Source of the DNA: Botryllus schlosseri
Taxonomy: Eukaryota > Chordata > Ascidiacea > Stolidobranchia > Styelidae
Reading direction: 5' to 3'
NCBI GenBank assembly: GCA_000444245.1
Contig: ATSW01127630.1
Location: 1-20,274 of the forward strand
DNA length: 20,274 bases
Program-made: the position numbers and the translations under genes
Part shown: positions 18,589 to 20,274 of the stretch, one piece after another
How positions within the stretch are numbered: the first letter of the stretch is position 1
Layout of the letters: every line of letters begins with the position of its first letter
The notes under the pieces: generated by a model
What the model was told of the DNA's origin: nothing
The model's input: the letters and a program-made list of their open reading frames with translations, nothing else
Databases searched by the model: none

Positions 18589-18595
18589 GTGAAAG

Positions 18596-19743
18596 CAGGG
18601 TTTTAATGACTCGAGTCCCGATTTTTTATGACTCGACTTGACTCGAGTCATTTTCTAAAAATACGGATCTGTGTATTGACTCGACTTCTCGAGTCATTGC
18701 GCATGACTCGAACCAAGTCATATGACTCGAGACTCAGACGGCCAAGACCAACATTTTATCAGGGTTGTAACCAAGTCACAAGGCTCCGAGTCACAAGTCA
18801 ATTTCACTTTTATTGTTTTGACTCGAGTCAAGTCGAGTCATTTTCAATTCACCAGCGAGTCAAGTCCGAGTCCAAGTCATCGAGCAGAGGGTCAAGTCCG
18901 AGTCATGGTATCATGACTCGAGTCCGAGTCCAAGTCATTATGTTGACTGCTCAGTTTCCAGTTNAAGTCTTGTTNAACACACTTTATATAACTATGTTTG
19001 GTGATATTGAATGTTTCGCATTTATAATATACTAATTTTCCNNCCTTTTAGNAGTTTCTGGTCGCATTTTCAAGTACCAGTACCAATCAGTCGAAATCCC
19101 AGTAGGATGGTTACTTCACAATTCTTCGAAATTACAATNAAATGTCGNTCTTGGNCGTCNGAGTCTCGAGTCAATGACTTGGTCCGAGTCATGCGCAATG
19201 ACTCGAGTCCAAGTCGAGTCAATACACAGATTGACTCGAGTCGAGTCGAGTCATTTCCGTATTTTGAAAAAATTACTCGAGTCAAGTCGAGTCATCAGAA
19301 AATCGTGACTCGAGTCGGACTCGAGTCGAGTCATGACTCGAGTCATTACAACCCTGCATTTTATGGTAATTTCGAAGAATAGTAAAGTAACCAAACTATT
19401 GGGATTTGGTCTAATAGTACTTGTACTTGAAAATGCGACCAGAAACTGTTAAAAGTGAGGAAAACTAGTATATTATAAATGCGAACCATTCGATATCACC
19501 AAACAGAGTTATAAAAAAGGGGATTTAACATGGCTTTAACTGGAAACTGAGCAGTATCAACACAATGATTTGAACTCGTACTCGAGCCATAATACCATGA
19601 CTCGGACTCAACCCTCTGCTCGCTGACTTGGACTCGGGCTTGACTCGGTGGTGAATTGAAAATGAATCGACTTGACTCGAGTCAAAACTATAAAGTTGAG
19701 ATTGACTTGTGACTCAGAGCCTTATGAGTTGGTTACAACCCTG
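18596..19743 (+). mobile_element. hAT-b copy 2 (outer), split by an inverted hAT-b copy
   Basis: The left end CAGGGTTTTAATGACTCGAG and right end GGTTACAACCCTG are hAT-b termini. Flanks GGTGAAAG (18588-18595) and GGCAAAAG (19744-19751) match at 6 of 8, an aged TSD. Without the inner insertion the copy is about 543 bp. TGACTCGAGTC arrays occupy the subterminal regions. It inserted within the first bases of the putative intron after the exon ending at 18588. Confidence 0.85.
18760..19356 (-). mobile_element. hAT-b copy 3 (inner), inverted inside copy 2
   Basis: It starts CAGGGTTGTAACCAAGTCAC and ends GAGTCATTACAACCCTG, with a perfect 8-bp TSD CATTTTAT (18752-18759 and 19357-19364). It lies opposite in orientation to the outer copy: its left side equals the reverse complement of the outer right side. 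Ambiguous bases occur only in its centre, 18964 to 19160. The intact TSD against the worn TSD of the outer copy agrees with a later insertion. Confidence 0.9.
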
Positions 19744-19863
19744 GGCAAAAGCCCTGTCATCGCAAAGAAAATGTCCTAAGGTTTACTAGTAAAACATTCA
19801 CATTGACTCATTGAAGTTGTTCAACCGACTGATCATTTTCACTTAGCGGGTTATGGATGTTGC

Positions 19864-20272
19864 GACAAGCTTACAGTATAAGTTCACTCCTTTCCTGCTG
19901 TCCCTGTTCAGCAACAAAAATCAGAAGATGAACAAGGCTACCAAGGCAAAATGTTCGAATACAACCTTGTAGGCCTTAACTGAACCACTTGATTTGACTA
20001 ATCAACCATGCTGGACCCTCATAATTGATGGCTTCTGTACATGAAGTGGGGTCAACGTCAGACATGACAGGGAATTGCCAACAATTACCCAAGCTACGTG
20101 CAGTAGGCATCTGGGCCGTTCCTTTCAGAATTTCATTGTGGTCTTTGATGGATACAGCATCTCACTAAAACATATACAACATGTTCTCAAGGAAGACAGC
20201 GACAGGAGTGATAAAACCAGAGACACTACCTCTAACAGAGGGTGCAGCTTCATAACGTTCACTCCGCGCTGA
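19864..20272 (+). pseudogene. Decayed remnant of an uncharacterised multicopy invertebrate ORF
   Basis: Plus-strand pieces read QYKFTPFLLSLFSNKNQKM near 19880, WTLIIDG near 20013 and HLGRSFQNFIVVFDGYSIS near 20108. From memory, this order (an S-LF-...-M-K region, then a DG, then VVFDGY) resembles a multicopy family of unannotated ORFs in many invertebrates, whose usual pattern continues with KD..H.RR. Here the pieces are not in one open frame and the copy runs to the right edge. Whether the family belongs to a mobile element is not known to me. Confidence 0.4.
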
Positions 20273-20274
20273 GT

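Noticed and set aside
18628-19382. Overlapping open frames rich in S, R, V and E
   Set aside because: They are translations of the TGACTCGAGTC arrays of hAT-b and cross element boundaries.

Overview
The window looks like intergenic and intronic DNA from an invertebrate animal. It is AT-rich and crowded with transposable elements. It carries a BEL/Pao LTR-retrotransposon fossil, many hAT-type non-autonomous DNA elements with 8-bp target-site duplications (TSDs), a short (AAT)n-tailed retroposon, and a few small spliced host-type gene models. Nothing is bacterial: there are no operons, rRNA, recognisable tRNA or CRISPR. The species cannot be named from sequence alone; a tunicate-like or other marine invertebrate is a guess.

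Layout. Positions 1 to about 4.9 kb hold a minus-strand BEL/Pao element that runs off the left edge: RNase H side and RT with a YVDD motif, then a long gag-protease frame, then a leader made of a 42-bp/128-bp hairpin tandem array. From 4.95 to 8.4 kb lie hAT ends and fragments, including a complete hAT-c element (6616-8218) that holds a complete hAT-a element (7044-7977, perfect TSD). From 8.9 to 10.5 kb there is a plus-strand spliced gene model for a small protein with one C-terminal membrane helix; its last intron carries a hAT-b element. From 10.7 to 16.2 kb sits another transposon pile: hAT-f with a retroposon inside, an inverted hAT-a copy, hAT-e, and a second hAT-c holding another element. 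From 16.2 to 18.1 kb a hAT-d element abuts the first recognisable exon of a second plus-strand gene model (membrane helices, acidic C-terminus, stop at 17910, AATAAA at 18058). From 18.2 to 18.6 kb a short coding exon is interrupted by a retroposon with a perfect 12-bp TSD. From 18.6 to 19.75 kb a hAT-b copy is nested inverted in an older hAT-b copy. The right edge holds a decayed piece of an uncharacterised multicopy ORF.

The most notable points are two hAT families with different terminal repeats but the same subterminal TGACTCGAGTCA arrays, the nested insertions whose TSD decay gives a relative order, and three previously unlabelled host-type exon sets in which transposons have landed at or beside exon boundaries. 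All exon models rest on open frame, matching intron phases and splice-site dinucleotides only; no family was recognised for any of them.
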